Shown: one piece after another, positions 43,350 through 52,134 of the stretch
How the letters are laid out: each line of letters opens with the position of its first letter
Numbering within the stretch: the first letter of the stretch is position 1
NCBI GenBank assembly: GCA_016281815.1
Contig: JAEEJK010000083.1
Coordinates: 1 to 64,000, forward strand
DNA: 64,000 nucleotides
Source of the DNA: Prevotella sp.
GTDB taxonomy: Bacteria; Bacteroidota; Bacteroidia; Bacteroidales; Bacteroidaceae
Direction of reading: 5' to 3'
Program-made: the position numbers and the translations under genes
The notes under the pieces: model-generated
What the model was told of the DNA's origin: nothing
Databases searched by the model: none
Seen by the model: only the letters and a program-made list of their open reading frames with translations

Positions 43350-43403
43350 TTAATAACTTTCAAACAATTTTCCCATCAATTACTTTATTACTAAAAAAAT
43401 ACT

Positions 43404-43411
43404 TACCTTTG
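43404..43411 (+). promoter_or_regulatory. Bacteroidetes -7 promoter element (TACCTTTG) for the GT-C/UbiA operon
   Basis: CTTACCTTTGCA sits about 86 bp before the ATG at 43498. It resembles the tRNA-Lys promoter core exactly over 11 bases. Confidence 0.65.
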
Positions 43412-43497
43412 CACTTTGAAACTCAAACCGTCCTTTCATAAGGAAGCGGTTAACTGAATTGTGTGCATAATACACATTATATTTATTTATTGGCATA

Positions 43498-45180
43498 ATG
43501 ACGGTATCCCAATCTCACAATTATTCGACCAAGAACGAAATGAACAGCCCATTATCATTGATATGGAAATTCATCAACCAACATTCATATTTTATTCTAT
43601 TCGCATTGTTTGCTCTATGGATGCTGGTCGGCATATTTCCTTTAGTCTGCTATGAAGGAGATAGTTTGGAGGTGATTCTTGGATGTGAAATCATGCATCA
43701 GGACGGTTGGTCTTTTCCACCTATCAAAGGATATGAATATCGCATGCAACCCCTGACATACATTACAGTTGTGGCAATCAGAAACATCCTGCCTATTTTT
43801 ACTTGTCAGCAAATATATTGTCTGATCACTGCTTTATCGAGTTTTGCCTTTTTAATCGGCTGCATAGAATTTGCTCGCCACATCACCCATGAAAAGCGAA
43901 TCAGGATATTGCTGGCAGCCATGATGCTTCCCGAAATATATGCCATTGCGATGTATCCTAATTCTGCCATACCTGCTGCGGCACTATTCGTTTGGGCCCT
44001 TATCTGCATTTGCCACCGCAGATACTTGGTTGCCACCATTCTCATGTGCATCGCTCCCCTGTTCCGCGTGGATGTGGTCGCTGTTTATCCTGCCATATTC
44101 CCATTATTCATGCATGAGGGCAAGACATTAGGCAAAAGCATTATTTATTCTGCAATATATGCCTTAACCGTGGTAGTGGTGTGTTTGTTCTTCTTCTGGT
44201 TGTTCAATGCCAGAGTCCTGACATCTCTCAATTCTTATGACCATTGGAACAGGACGATACCCACATCACAGGTATTGATAACGATTTTTGCCTATTATTC
44301 CTTAGCCTATATCATATTGCTGCCTTTAGGCCTTTGCCTGCTCATCAAGAACAAGTTCTGGAAAGAACTGTTGCTTGTACTCCTGCCCATCGTCATCTTG
44401 CATTATGTATATCGGCAAATGGGCTGTGCAGCAAAGCATTACCTGTACATCTCACCCTTTGTCATTATAGCCGGTGTCAGAGCACTTTCCTGGATCATTT
44501 CAGTAGTACGGAATAGGCCTTTGCTCAAATGGGTGAGCATCGTATTGGTGATTTTATTCAACACCGTCTCTTTAAGAGTTGTCCCCCCTAGCAGACCATG
44601 GTTTGAGGATGGATTTATTTATAATGCGGCAACGATTGTCCCCTTCGGTTCAACACAAATTTCCTCGACCAAAGTTTCCTTAGGAGTAGGGGCCGGGCAA
44701 TTTGTGCCGACATTGGATGAAAAAATGATTGGGTCGGGCCATTTGTTCTATTCTATGTATATCCATGATATCAAGAAAGAAATGGAAACCACCTATGCCA
44801 AGTTGAAAACCACGTTGGAAAAACAAACCACCTGCAATATCCAGACAGTGGAATGGGGCATAAGTAGTTATATAAGTTCTTTATTCTTGAAAGACCAATA
44901 CAGAGTTTCCGTTCACGATGGTTACTGCACATTTACAGGAAAAGGAAAGACTTTCAACGTACACAATCTTAAATGGTTTGATTATGATGACGGTGAAAAT
45001 GGTGCACGAGAATTGTTGGAAAGATACCGTACATTCACTTTTCCCGAGCCCAAGGATGAACTATATATTGTCGTGGATACCGAACACATCAGAACGAGTT
45101 TCGAAGGATTGGCCCGTCATGGTCTGGTGAAGAAAATAGAGGAAGGGCTATATTTATTCAAAATCAAACCATCTATATGA
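43498..45180 (+). CDS. GT-C-like polytopic membrane glycosyltransferase (putative)
   Basis: A 560-residue protein with about ten hydrophobic segments (about 30-370) and a soluble C-terminal domain (about 390-560) expected outside the membrane. After the first helix, PLVCYEGDSLEVIL carries acidic residues in the first outer loop, the place of the catalytic acid in GT-C enzymes, which use polyprenyl-phosphate sugars. I do not recognise a named subfamily. Its ATGA overlap with the UbiA-type phosphoribosyltransferase gene suggests it could transfer the pentose made there. It opens a five-gene operon. Function is inference from topology and neighbours. Confidence 0.65.
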   Translation: MTVSQSHNYSTKNEMNSPLSLIWKFINQHSYFILFALFALWMLVGIFPLVCYEGDSLEVILGCEIMHQDGWSFPPIKGYEYRMQPLTYITVVAIRNILPIFTCQQIYCLITALSSFAFLIGCIEFARHITHEKRIRILLAAMMLPEIYAIAMYPNSAIPAAALFVWALICICHRRYLVATILMCIAPLFRVDVVAVYPAIFPLFMHEGKTLGKSIIYSAIYALTVVVVCLFFFWLFNARVLTSLNSYDHWNRTIPTSQVLITIFAYYSLAYIILLPLGLCLLIKNKFWKELLLVLLPIVILHYVYRQMGCAAKHYLYISPFVIIAGVRALSWIISVVRNRPLLKWVSIVLVILFNTVSLRVVPPSRPWFEDGFIYNAATIVPFGSTQISSTKVSLGVGAGQFVPTLDEKMIGSGHLFYSMYIHDIKKEMETTYAKLKTTLEKQTTCNIQTVEWGISSYISSLFLKDQYRVSVHDGYCTFTGKGKTFNVHNLKWFDYDDGENGARELLERYRTFTFPEPKDELYIVVDTEHIRTSFEGLARHGLVKKIEEGLYLFKIKPSI

Positions 45181-46067
45181 TCAAGTCTGTTGTACAGTTG
45201 CTCCGTCCCCAGCAATGGATCAAGAACACGTTTATCTTCCTGCCTATTTTCTTTGACGGGAAGTTGCTTCATATAGATTTACTATTGGCTACAGCCATAG
45301 TATTCGCAACTTATTGCCTGGCTGCCAGCGGAGTATATTGTTTCAACGACATCTTCGATGCTGAAGCAGACAGACTCCACCCAAAAAAATGTTTAAGGCC
45401 CATTGCCTCCGGGACAGTCAGCAAGACGGCTGCCTACGCTATCATGGGCGTGTGCTTTCTGTTATCCATTCTGCTTGTCACGATATCCTTCCATGATGAG
45501 TATCCGAAAATGTTGCGGCTCATTGGGGTCATCACATTCTACATCCTCATGAATATTGCCTATTGCGTCAAACTGAAACAGAAGGCGATTGTCGATGTGT
45601 TCATCATTGCCACCGGATTTGTCCTCAGAATAGTGGCGGGTGGCTTTGCCACAGGCATTCATTTGTCACAGTGGATTGTACTGATGACGTTCCTGCTGGC
45701 ACTGTTTCTGGCTTTTGCCAAACGCAGAGACGATGTGGTGATTTATGAAGACACAGGTATACTGACACGGAAAAATGTCAGCCGCTACAATTTGGCTTTC
45801 ATGAATCAGGCTATCGGCATTGTGGCCAGTATCACCATGGTGTGCTATATCATGTACACCGTTTCTCCTGAGGTCACAGAACGTTTTCACAGTCATTATG
45901 TCTATATCACCTCTGTTTATGTCCTTGCCGGAATCATCAGATATCTTCAGGTGACCTTGGTGGACGTACGCAGCGGAAGTCCCACGAAAATATTGCTCAA
46001 GGACCGTTTTATCCAGGCCTGCATCATTGGGTGGGTTATGACTTTTTTCTTCGTCCTCTATTTCTAA
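45177..46067 (+). CDS. UbiA-family decaprenyl-phosphate phosphoribosyltransferase-like enzyme
   Basis: A 296-residue membrane prenyltransferase with about eight helices. The first Asp-rich motif is N57-D58-x-x-D61-x-x-x-D65, extended as EADRLHPKKCLRPIASG. This extension matches mycobacterial DPPR synthase (Rv3806c), which joins PRPP to decaprenyl phosphate. The second motif KLKQKAIVDVFIIATGFVLRIVAGG (about 132-156) fits the same subgroup and not the quinone or haem branches. The product would be polyprenyl-phosphoryl-ribose 5-phosphate. The HAD phosphatase two genes on could remove the 5-phosphate. No DprE1/DprE2 epimerase is in the window, so ribofuranose is as likely as arabinofuranose. Confidence 0.88.
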   Translation: MIKSVVQLLRPQQWIKNTFIFLPIFFDGKLLHIDLLLATAIVFATYCLAASGVYCFNDIFDAEADRLHPKKCLRPIASGTVSKTAAYAIMGVCFLLSILLVTISFHDEYPKMLRLIGVITFYILMNIAYCVKLKQKAIVDVFIIATGFVLRIVAGGFATGIHLSQWIVLMTFLLALFLAFAKRRDDVVIYEDTGILTRKNVSRYNLAFMNQAIGIVASITMVCYIMYTVSPEVTERFHSHYVYITSVYVLAGIIRYLQVTLVDVRSGSPTKILLKDRFIQACIIGWVMTFFFVLYF

Positions 46068-46079
46068 TCTCTTTCGCAC

Positions 46080-47123
46080 ATGATGGACAGAGACATACAG
46101 TTGGACATTTACAGGGCTCTGACGATGATGTATATCATCTGTGTCATTCACGTGACCTATTGGATTGGGTTCACGTATGAGCCGTTTGCCTCCATTATCC
46201 TGTTTGAGATGTCGCTGATTTTTTTCATTTCAGGAGCAGCGTTGTCTCTGAGGACAACAGAAAGGGGAATGTGGGCTACATTCCTCAACCGGTTGAAGAG
46301 AGTTGTACTACCCTTTTACATCTATGCCGCGGTAGTGGTGTGCTTTATGGGGTTGCTGACCTTGGCTTGGCGCTTTTTCGGCTCAAGCATTGACAGTTTG
46401 CTTGGAGAGAAAGCAGCCACACTCAAAGAAAGCACTCTGACAGGATATTCTTGGAATGACGTACTGAAAATATTGACGTGCAAAAATATTCCCAAGGCAC
46501 CCTTTTGCTATCATCTTTGGTTTATCTGGCCCTATCTCATCCTGTCGTGCACCTTTGGCTTTCAGGTACAACTGATGAGGAAAACAAACAGATGGCTGTA
46601 TGTTGTCCTTTGCATCGCCATATTCCTTCTGACCCAAAGCCTCACACGGCACATGTTGCTCAGAGAAGTGTTGTTCTACAATATATTCATGGTGGCTGGC
46701 TACCTGTTTTATAAAAAAATCCGCACAAAGACTGTGTTGATAATTGGTGCCATTGCCTTGGTGATCCTGATATTGCTCAAAGGCCGATTCGTCCCCATGC
46801 AGCAGCACAAGTTTCCGCCCGACTATGTATTCCTTGTATTCAACGTGGTGGCGATATGCTTTCTTTATGCTCTGTCACAGCACATCACGCTGCCCAACTG
46901 GAAGATTTTCCAAATTTGGAATACCCGTGGCTACACCATGTATATCTACCAGAACATGGTGTTCCTTATGATATATCCCGTTCACATGGTGCTGATATCC
47001 AAGATACCATTTGCACCAGGACAGTTTGTCGTCTTCTCGATATTGCTTTTCTTTTTTTCGACATGGCTCAGTTACCTCACTTTCCCCCTGGAACAATATG
47101 TCATGCGGAAGATTCGTTTTTGA
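46080..47123 (+). CDS. Acyltransferase family 3 membrane protein
   Basis: A 347-residue polytopic protein of the acyltransferase-3 class. It begins MMDRDIQLDIYRALTMMYIICVIHVTYW, with the conserved Arg and His of the first helix, followed by FFISGAAL near 50 and an internal HLWFIWPYLI block. It probably acylates a sugar on a lipid carrier or polymer. It lies between the UbiA and HAD genes with gaps of 12 and 13 bp, so its acceptor may be the pentose or its polymer. Confidence 0.82.
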   Translation: MMDRDIQLDIYRALTMMYIICVIHVTYWIGFTYEPFASIILFEMSLIFFISGAALSLRTTERGMWATFLNRLKRVVLPFYIYAAVVVCFMGLLTLAWRFFGSSIDSLLGEKAATLKESTLTGYSWNDVLKILTCKNIPKAPFCYHLWFIWPYLILSCTFGFQVQLMRKTNRWLYVVLCIAIFLLTQSLTRHMLLREVLFYNIFMVAGYLFYKKIRTKTVLIIGAIALVILILLKGRFVPMQQHKFPPDYVFLVFNVVAICFLYALSQHITLPNWKIFQIWNTRGYTMYIYQNMVFLMIYPVHMVLISKIPFAPGQFVVFSILLFFFSTWLSYLTFPLEQYVMRKIRF

Positions 47124-47136
47124 CAACTATTAAGAC

Positions 47137-47727
47137 ATGAAGAAAAGGACGATAGCCGTTTTTGATTTTGACGGTACACTGACAACAAAAGACACACTGC
47201 TCGAATTCATCAAGTTTGCCTGCGGCAGACGTCGCTTCATTCTTGGTTTCCTGCTCTATTCGCCTATTCTTGTCTTGATGAAACTGCACCTATACCCCAA
47301 CTGGAAAGCCAAGCAGAAGGTCTTCGCCTATTTCTTCAAGGGATGGGGATACCGTCGTTTCAAGTCACTTGGACAATCATTCTCCTCGGAGATAGAAAAA
47401 ATAAGAAATGAGTCTGTCATCAAGAAAATGGAAAATCACATTCACTGCTCCGACACCGTTTATGTGGTATCGGCAAGCATCTCTGAATGGGTAAGGCCCT
47501 GGTGTGAGCAAATGAATGTCAGTGGTGTGATGGCCACGGAGATAGAGGTAGATCAAAAAGGACTGATCACAGGACGTTTTCTGACGGACAACTGCTACGG
47601 GCAGGAGAAGGTCAACAGACTGGCAGAGAAGGAGCCCGACAGAGAGAGTTACTGCCTGTATGCATACGGAGACAGCAGGGGTGACAAAGAATTGCTTGAA
47701 TATGCAGACCATGGTTTCTTATGTTGA
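47137..47727 (+). CDS. HAD-superfamily phosphatase (HAD-IB/SerB-like)
   Basis: A 196-residue HAD hydrolase. Motif I is F-D10-F-D12-G-T-L-T, motif III Lys is in the QEKVNRL stretch and motif IV is YGD179SRGD183KELL. The cap region is hydrophobic and basic (FILGFLLYSPILVLMKLHLYP), suggesting membrane contact. HAD-IB enzymes often go with DPPR-type UbiA proteins, where a 5-phosphate must be removed from polyprenyl-phosphoryl-ribose phosphate. That role is inferred from the operon. Confidence 0.85.
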   Translation: MKKRTIAVFDFDGTLTTKDTLLEFIKFACGRRRFILGFLLYSPILVLMKLHLYPNWKAKQKVFAYFFKGWGYRRFKSLGQSFSSEIEKIRNESVIKKMENHIHCSDTVYVVSASISEWVRPWCEQMNVSGVMATEIEVDQKGLITGRFLTDNCYGQEKVNRLAEKEPDRESYCLYAYGDSRGDKELLEYADHGFLC

Positions 47728-47745
47728 AACACAATACTAACAGAT

Positions 47746-49401
47746 ATGAACTTCAAAAAATTTTCAGGCCGTCTGACCACGTTTTTCAGCGAGAGATGGA
47801 TACAACTGCTCGTCATTGCCATTGCCATAGGACTACCTCCCTGCTTGGTATATGTCGGAAGAACATCATTCTGGAGAATTGTCAACGACACTATTTTTGA
47901 GACGGGAATTCTTTTCCTCATCACCGCAATGATGGGGAAATGGGGGAAATGGCTTCTTCATCTGACTTTCATCCTATCCTTGTTTGACTTCGGACTAAGT
48001 TTCGGATGCTATTTGGCCTGTGGCCAGCCCGTCACGCTTGACATGGCATACCTGATTTTGGGAACCAACTCCAACGAGGTATCCGAATTTTTCAGTTTCT
48101 ATTTTCCCCCCGTCAAAATAATCATTTGGCTGGCAGCCATATTGTTGCTTGTCTTGTTGTATTGTTTCAAAATTCCACGGTTGCGCCCCAACCTAAGGAT
48201 TTCACAAGTTGGTGCGACTTTACTTCTGATGACTATCATTCTATGCTTTCCGCCGCCAAGCCGAGGCATTTACAATTGGTGCGACAAGATACCCCCTATC
48301 AAATATTTGTTCATAATGAAGGACTATGAACCACTTGGCAAGTTGGCCGAACTACGCCACGACACCCCTCTCGAAGAGGTGTCAGACCAACACCCCCAGC
48401 ACATTGTCCTCATTATCGGAGAGTCTTTTTCAAAGTCTCACTCTTCTGTATATGGATACAAACTCGACACCAACCCTGAGTTGTCGCGTCTCACCGATGA
48501 AGGGCGTCTCTATGCCTTCACTCAATGTACTGCTCCAGCCGCGTTCACACACCTGGCATTCAAAAACATCTTCACCCTGTGGGATACTTATGAGTCAAAA
48601 GCCTTTGATAAGGCGGAGGGTATAAAGAAGGGACTGAGAAAAATCTTCATGCCTTGGATAGAGGATCCTAACGCCTGGTATAATTATCCCACTTTTTTTG
48701 ATATTTTCAGCCAACACTACACCATCAGATGGGTTTCCAATCAAGAGTCCCATGGCATGTATGACAATGTGCAGGCTGCTTTTGCCAAACTCTCAGACAC
48801 TGTTTGGTATGCGGGGCAGCACCCAGAGGCTGGCAGCCGTTATGATGAAGTGGTCGTGCCTGTGCTCAAATCATATCTCAAGACTGACAGTTTGCCATCC
48901 ATCACCATCGTCAACCTGATGGGACAACACGAGAATTTCTATCAGCGTTATCCAAACTCATGGAAATACTTCAAGCCCGAAGACTACAAAGACCGCCCAG
49001 AGCACCAGAGGGAGATCCTCGCGCAATATGACAATGCCACCCGATACAACGACCATGTGGTGGCATCCATTTTTGATTTATACAAAGACGAGTGTGCACT
49101 GGTTTTCTATTTTCCCGATCATGGCATGGACATCTATGAGACCGACCCCAACCATTGCGGGCATGCATCTGCAAGAGAGCAGAAATCATGGGACCTCAGT
49201 TTACATATCCCATTTTTCATCTATGCTACAGACAGTTACCGCCAAGCCTATCCTGATCAAGTGGCACAGATGGAACACTCCATCAACAACCCTTTCAACA
49301 CCAAGGACCTGATTTACACACTTATGCAGATCACAGGATGGAAAATAGCAAAAGACAGTGTCGATTATTCCAAAAAGTCGCTGTTTGTCAGTCCACAATG
49401 A
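47746..49401 (+). CDS. Phosphoethanolamine transferase-like membrane protein (alkaline phosphatase/sulfatase fold)
   Basis: A 551-residue protein with five N-terminal membrane helices (to about 170) and a periplasmic alkaline-phosphatase-fold domain. Metal and nucleophile sites align with EptA-type enzymes: Glu226 (IIGESFSKSH), Thr262 (QCTAPAAF) as nucleophile, and FPDHGMD near 460 for the Asp-His pair, plus CGHASAREQKSWDLSLHIPFFIY at the end. It likely moves phosphoethanolamine or a similar phospho-group from a phospholipid to a glycan. Last gene of the five-gene operon. Confidence 0.86.
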   Translation: MNFKKFSGRLTTFFSERWIQLLVIAIAIGLPPCLVYVGRTSFWRIVNDTIFETGILFLITAMMGKWGKWLLHLTFILSLFDFGLSFGCYLACGQPVTLDMAYLILGTNSNEVSEFFSFYFPPVKIIIWLAAILLLVLLYCFKIPRLRPNLRISQVGATLLLMTIILCFPPPSRGIYNWCDKIPPIKYLFIMKDYEPLGKLAELRHDTPLEEVSDQHPQHIVLIIGESFSKSHSSVYGYKLDTNPELSRLTDEGRLYAFTQCTAPAAFTHLAFKNIFTLWDTYESKAFDKAEGIKKGLRKIFMPWIEDPNAWYNYPTFFDIFSQHYTIRWVSNQESHGMYDNVQAAFAKLSDTVWYAGQHPEAGSRYDEVVVPVLKSYLKTDSLPSITIVNLMGQHENFYQRYPNSWKYFKPEDYKDRPEHQREILAQYDNATRYNDHVVASIFDLYKDECALVFYFPDHGMDIYETDPNHCGHASAREQKSWDLSLHIPFFIYATDSYRQAYPDQVAQMEHSINNPFNTKDLIYTLMQITGWKIAKDSVDYSKKSLFVSPQ

Positions 49402-49801
49402 ACGCAGAGTGTCCCAAAACAAGAAAAAAAAGCACAAGATTCAAAAAAAAAAGTTTTTCTCTTAGTGAATGTAAAAAAAATGATTACCTTTGTACATTGA
49501 AATAAAATTAGCTGTTGATTGCAGATACTGCAAGATTGGAAATATATGTGTTTTTCTGTCTTCCTGAATGGTAATTCGCGATTTTCGCATTTGATGATTG
49601 CGACGGATTTGACATGTGCTGATCTTTAAGGCGGTTTTGGCATTCTGGCTTGTTTTCTATGCCCCATTACGTCGTTTTTTCACTGAATCAGCGATGCGGA
49701 GAAGATGTGCCCAGAAGCCAACCTAAACTTTGTTGCTTACCATTTCACCAAGCATCTTGCAGTCGACCTGCATTCCAAAATCCACAACATATCATATCAT
49801 T
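49402..49801 (+). promoter_or_regulatory. Long intergenic region with a promoter and about 300-nt leader before the Wzy-like gene
   Basis: A 400-bp gap without a convincing gene. TACCTTTG at 49485-49492 is a good -7 element, giving a leader of about 300 nt to the ATG at 49802. Small hairpins occur at 49519-49533 (TTGCAG-ATA-CTGCAA) and 49758-49772 (TGCAG-TCGAC-CTGCA). The run of ten A before GTTTTT at 49446-49458 may help end the previous operon. No known riboswitch consensus is recognised. Confidence 0.5.
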
Positions 49802-51001
49802 ATGCGGTCCAGAACCATACAGCGATATACTCGGACTGACAAATTCATCTGGCTGGTTACCCTACTCTACCTGGTTGTTTCCAACACGCTCATAGGAGGA
49901 GGCAGGGTCTTGTTTGCCTTTGCCGGAACGGTACTCTTATTCACCAATTTCAAGTTAAGAATATACAAATACCACCTTTTCACACTGCAGTTCATCATCT
50001 ATTGCTATGCCACCACTTTTTGGGCGCTTAACGGCCGTTATACCATCCCCATCTGCAATTCCATGTTCCTGACACTGATGTGTCTCTTTATATTCTATGA
50101 ATATTGGAAAGACATCAAAGACATTCACATCTTGCTGAAAATCATCATGTGGGCAGGCCTCTTTGTCGTTGTGTATACGTATTACTTCTATGGCGTCGAA
50201 GATATTGTCACCGCTGATGGAGGAACTCGTCTGGGAAACGAGTTCAACAATGTCAACGTCATAGCCATGATGACGGCAACCACCCTGATAATCAATTTCT
50301 ATTTCATGCTGTTTGTGAAAAAGGATTGGTCAATTCTCATTTGGCTCCCCTGCCTCTTTATTATCGGTGCCACACAATGCCGCAAGGCATTTGTGATGCT
50401 TGTCATGGGCATGTTCCTCATGTATTACTATAAGCAGAGGATGAAAAAAAACGGCGACATGCTGCTTCCTCTTACAAAGGTATTTGTTTTTGTCTTGATA
50501 GGATTCCTCATCCTCTTCATTTTGGGGCATAATGGCATATTCTCCGGCTTGTACACTCGCATGGGCGGCATGATTTCAGCCCTCACTGGCGGAGAAGATG
50601 TGGATGCCTCGTCCATGGTCCGCAACATCTACAATGAGATCGGATGGAAACAGTTTCTCAAGACTCCCATTGTTGGAATAGGCATCAACAATTCCATGAT
50701 TCTTCTCGCACAGCAAGTGAACCATGCGACCTACTTGCATAACAATTATATAGAACTTCTGACTTGCGGTGGAGTCATTGGACTGATTTCCTACTACAGT
50801 ATTTTTGTCTACCTGCTTTATCAAGAGCAAAAATACATCAAGTTGGAAAGCAGTGCCTTTCTTATTGTCACATGGCTGCTGATCATCTTTGTAATTGACT
50901 GGGGCGTCGTTTCCTATATCAACCGTATGAATTATTTTTATCTGATGATGTTCTTCATTCACCTGGACCATCTGAAGAAAAAATACCCACATATAAAATG
51001 A
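49802..51001 (+). CDS. O-antigen ligase/polymerase-like membrane protein (Wzy/WaaL type)
   Basis: A 399-residue polytopic protein with about eleven hydrophobic segments. The periplasmic loop signature of the Wzy_C/O-antigen ligase group is present near residue 310: HNNYIELLTCGGVIGLI, preceded by TPIVGIGINNS. These proteins polymerise lipid-linked repeats or ligate the glycan to an acceptor; sequence alone does not separate the two. The ATG at 49802 is used in place of a TTG at 49730. It overlaps the GT4 gene by 4 bp. Confidence 0.85.
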   Translation: MRSRTIQRYTRTDKFIWLVTLLYLVVSNTLIGGGRVLFAFAGTVLLFTNFKLRIYKYHLFTLQFIIYCYATTFWALNGRYTIPICNSMFLTLMCLFIFYEYWKDIKDIHILLKIIMWAGLFVVVYTYYFYGVEDIVTADGGTRLGNEFNNVNVIAMMTATTLIINFYFMLFVKKDWSILIWLPCLFIIGATQCRKAFVMLVMGMFLMYYYKQRMKKNGDMLLPLTKVFVFVLIGFLILFILGHNGIFSGLYTRMGGMISALTGGEDVDASSMVRNIYNEIGWKQFLKTPIVGIGINNSMILLAQQVNHATYLHNNYIELLTCGGVIGLISYYSIFVYLLYQEQKYIKLESSAFLIVTWLLIIFVIDWGVVSYINRMNYFYLMMFFIHLDHLKKKYPHIK

Positions 51002-52074
51002 TTTATACTTTTCTCCTTGCAGACCTTGGCACTGGTGGCGCCGAACGGGTGAGCATTCTCATGGCCCGCGTGCTGAAACACCATGGGCACACCGTGAAGT
51101 TTGTCTGTCTGTGTGGAGGTGAGGATGAGATCAGCCAATGGATCAGACCGGAGTTTGAACTTGAGATACTTGGAGCAAGACGCACCCTCACAGCCTTACC
51201 GTCCTTGAAGAACTATTTGCGCTCACATCGTGATACCATCCTATTTTCCAGTTGCGAATACGTCTCTCTGCTGACGCTCTTTGCCTGCCGGCGCCTTGAC
51301 ATACCTGTTATCGTGCGGTTGCCCAATATGCCCAGCAACCATCTTTACCATGGTTTTACCGAATTCAAATGGAATGTCATCCGCTGGCTCAACAAGCATC
51401 TGCTTCCCAAAGCCAAGACCATCATTGCACAGACAGAAGCCATGCGCCAGGAAGCCATTCAAAGATACCATCTCGCCGAGAACAAGGTGGTGACCATCAA
51501 CAATCCCGTTGACAAGGAAATGGTACTGGCCTCAGCAGAGCATCATGACAATCCTTTCACAAAGGGACAGATTCAGTTCCTTGCGGTGAGCAACATCACC
51601 TACTCAAAAGGCATCGACGTACTTATAGAAGCCTTTGCCCAGGTAAGGAGACAATGGTCTGATGCCCATCTCACCATCCTCGGCCGCACCAGTAGCGACT
51701 ATGCCAAGGATATCATCAGCCGTGTGTCATCCACCGACGGCATCAGTTTCTTGGGATTCAAGGCCAATCCCTACCCCTACATGTGCCACTGCGACGTGTT
51801 TGTGCTTTCATCACGGATGGAGGGATTCCCCAACGTGGTGCTTGAAGCCATGTGCTTCAACAAGCCCATCGCAGCCACCACTTGTGTCCCTATCATCAGC
51901 CAGGTCATAAAAAATAATGTCAACGGCTATACATGCCAACCCGAGGACGCATCTGAACTGGCCTCCTGCATGACAAAGGCCGCCCGTCTAAAGAACATCC
52001 ACAACACATACAATCTCTTCGACGAGCAGCGTTTCTGCAAGGTCATGGAATGTGATTCCCAATTCGCTATTTAG
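50998..52074 (+). CDS. Glycosyltransferase family 4
   Basis: A 358-residue GT-B enzyme. The N-terminal glycine loop is DLGTGGAERVSILMARVL. The C-terminal half has FLAVSNITYSKGIDVLIEAF and the donor-binding SSRMEGFPNVVLEAMCFNKPI, holding the retaining GT4 E-x7-E motif. It transfers a sugar in surface-glycan assembly; donor and linkage cannot be read. Overlaps the Wzy-like gene by ATGA and is followed 60 bp later by the DegT gene. Confidence 0.92.
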   Translation: MIYTFLLADLGTGGAERVSILMARVLKHHGHTVKFVCLCGGEDEISQWIRPEFELEILGARRTLTALPSLKNYLRSHRDTILFSSCEYVSLLTLFACRRLDIPVIVRLPNMPSNHLYHGFTEFKWNVIRWLNKHLLPKAKTIIAQTEAMRQEAIQRYHLAENKVVTINNPVDKEMVLASAEHHDNPFTKGQIQFLAVSNITYSKGIDVLIEAFAQVRRQWSDAHLTILGRTSSDYAKDIISRVSSTDGISFLGFKANPYPYMCHCDVFVLSSRMEGFPNVVLEAMCFNKPIAATTCVPIISQVIKNNVNGYTCQPEDASELASCMTKAARLKNIHNTYNLFDEQRFCKVMECDSQFAI

Positions 52075-52134
52075 AAAAAAACGCGAACTATCACCTGAAC
52101 CACAATAAAAACGACGTTACAACACCATATCAAC

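Noticed and set aside
49650..49895. Small plus-strand frame (81 codons) in the leader before the Wzy-like gene
   Set aside because: It runs into the Wzy-like gene in another frame and shows no conserved feature or start signal; the region is better read as an untranslated leader.
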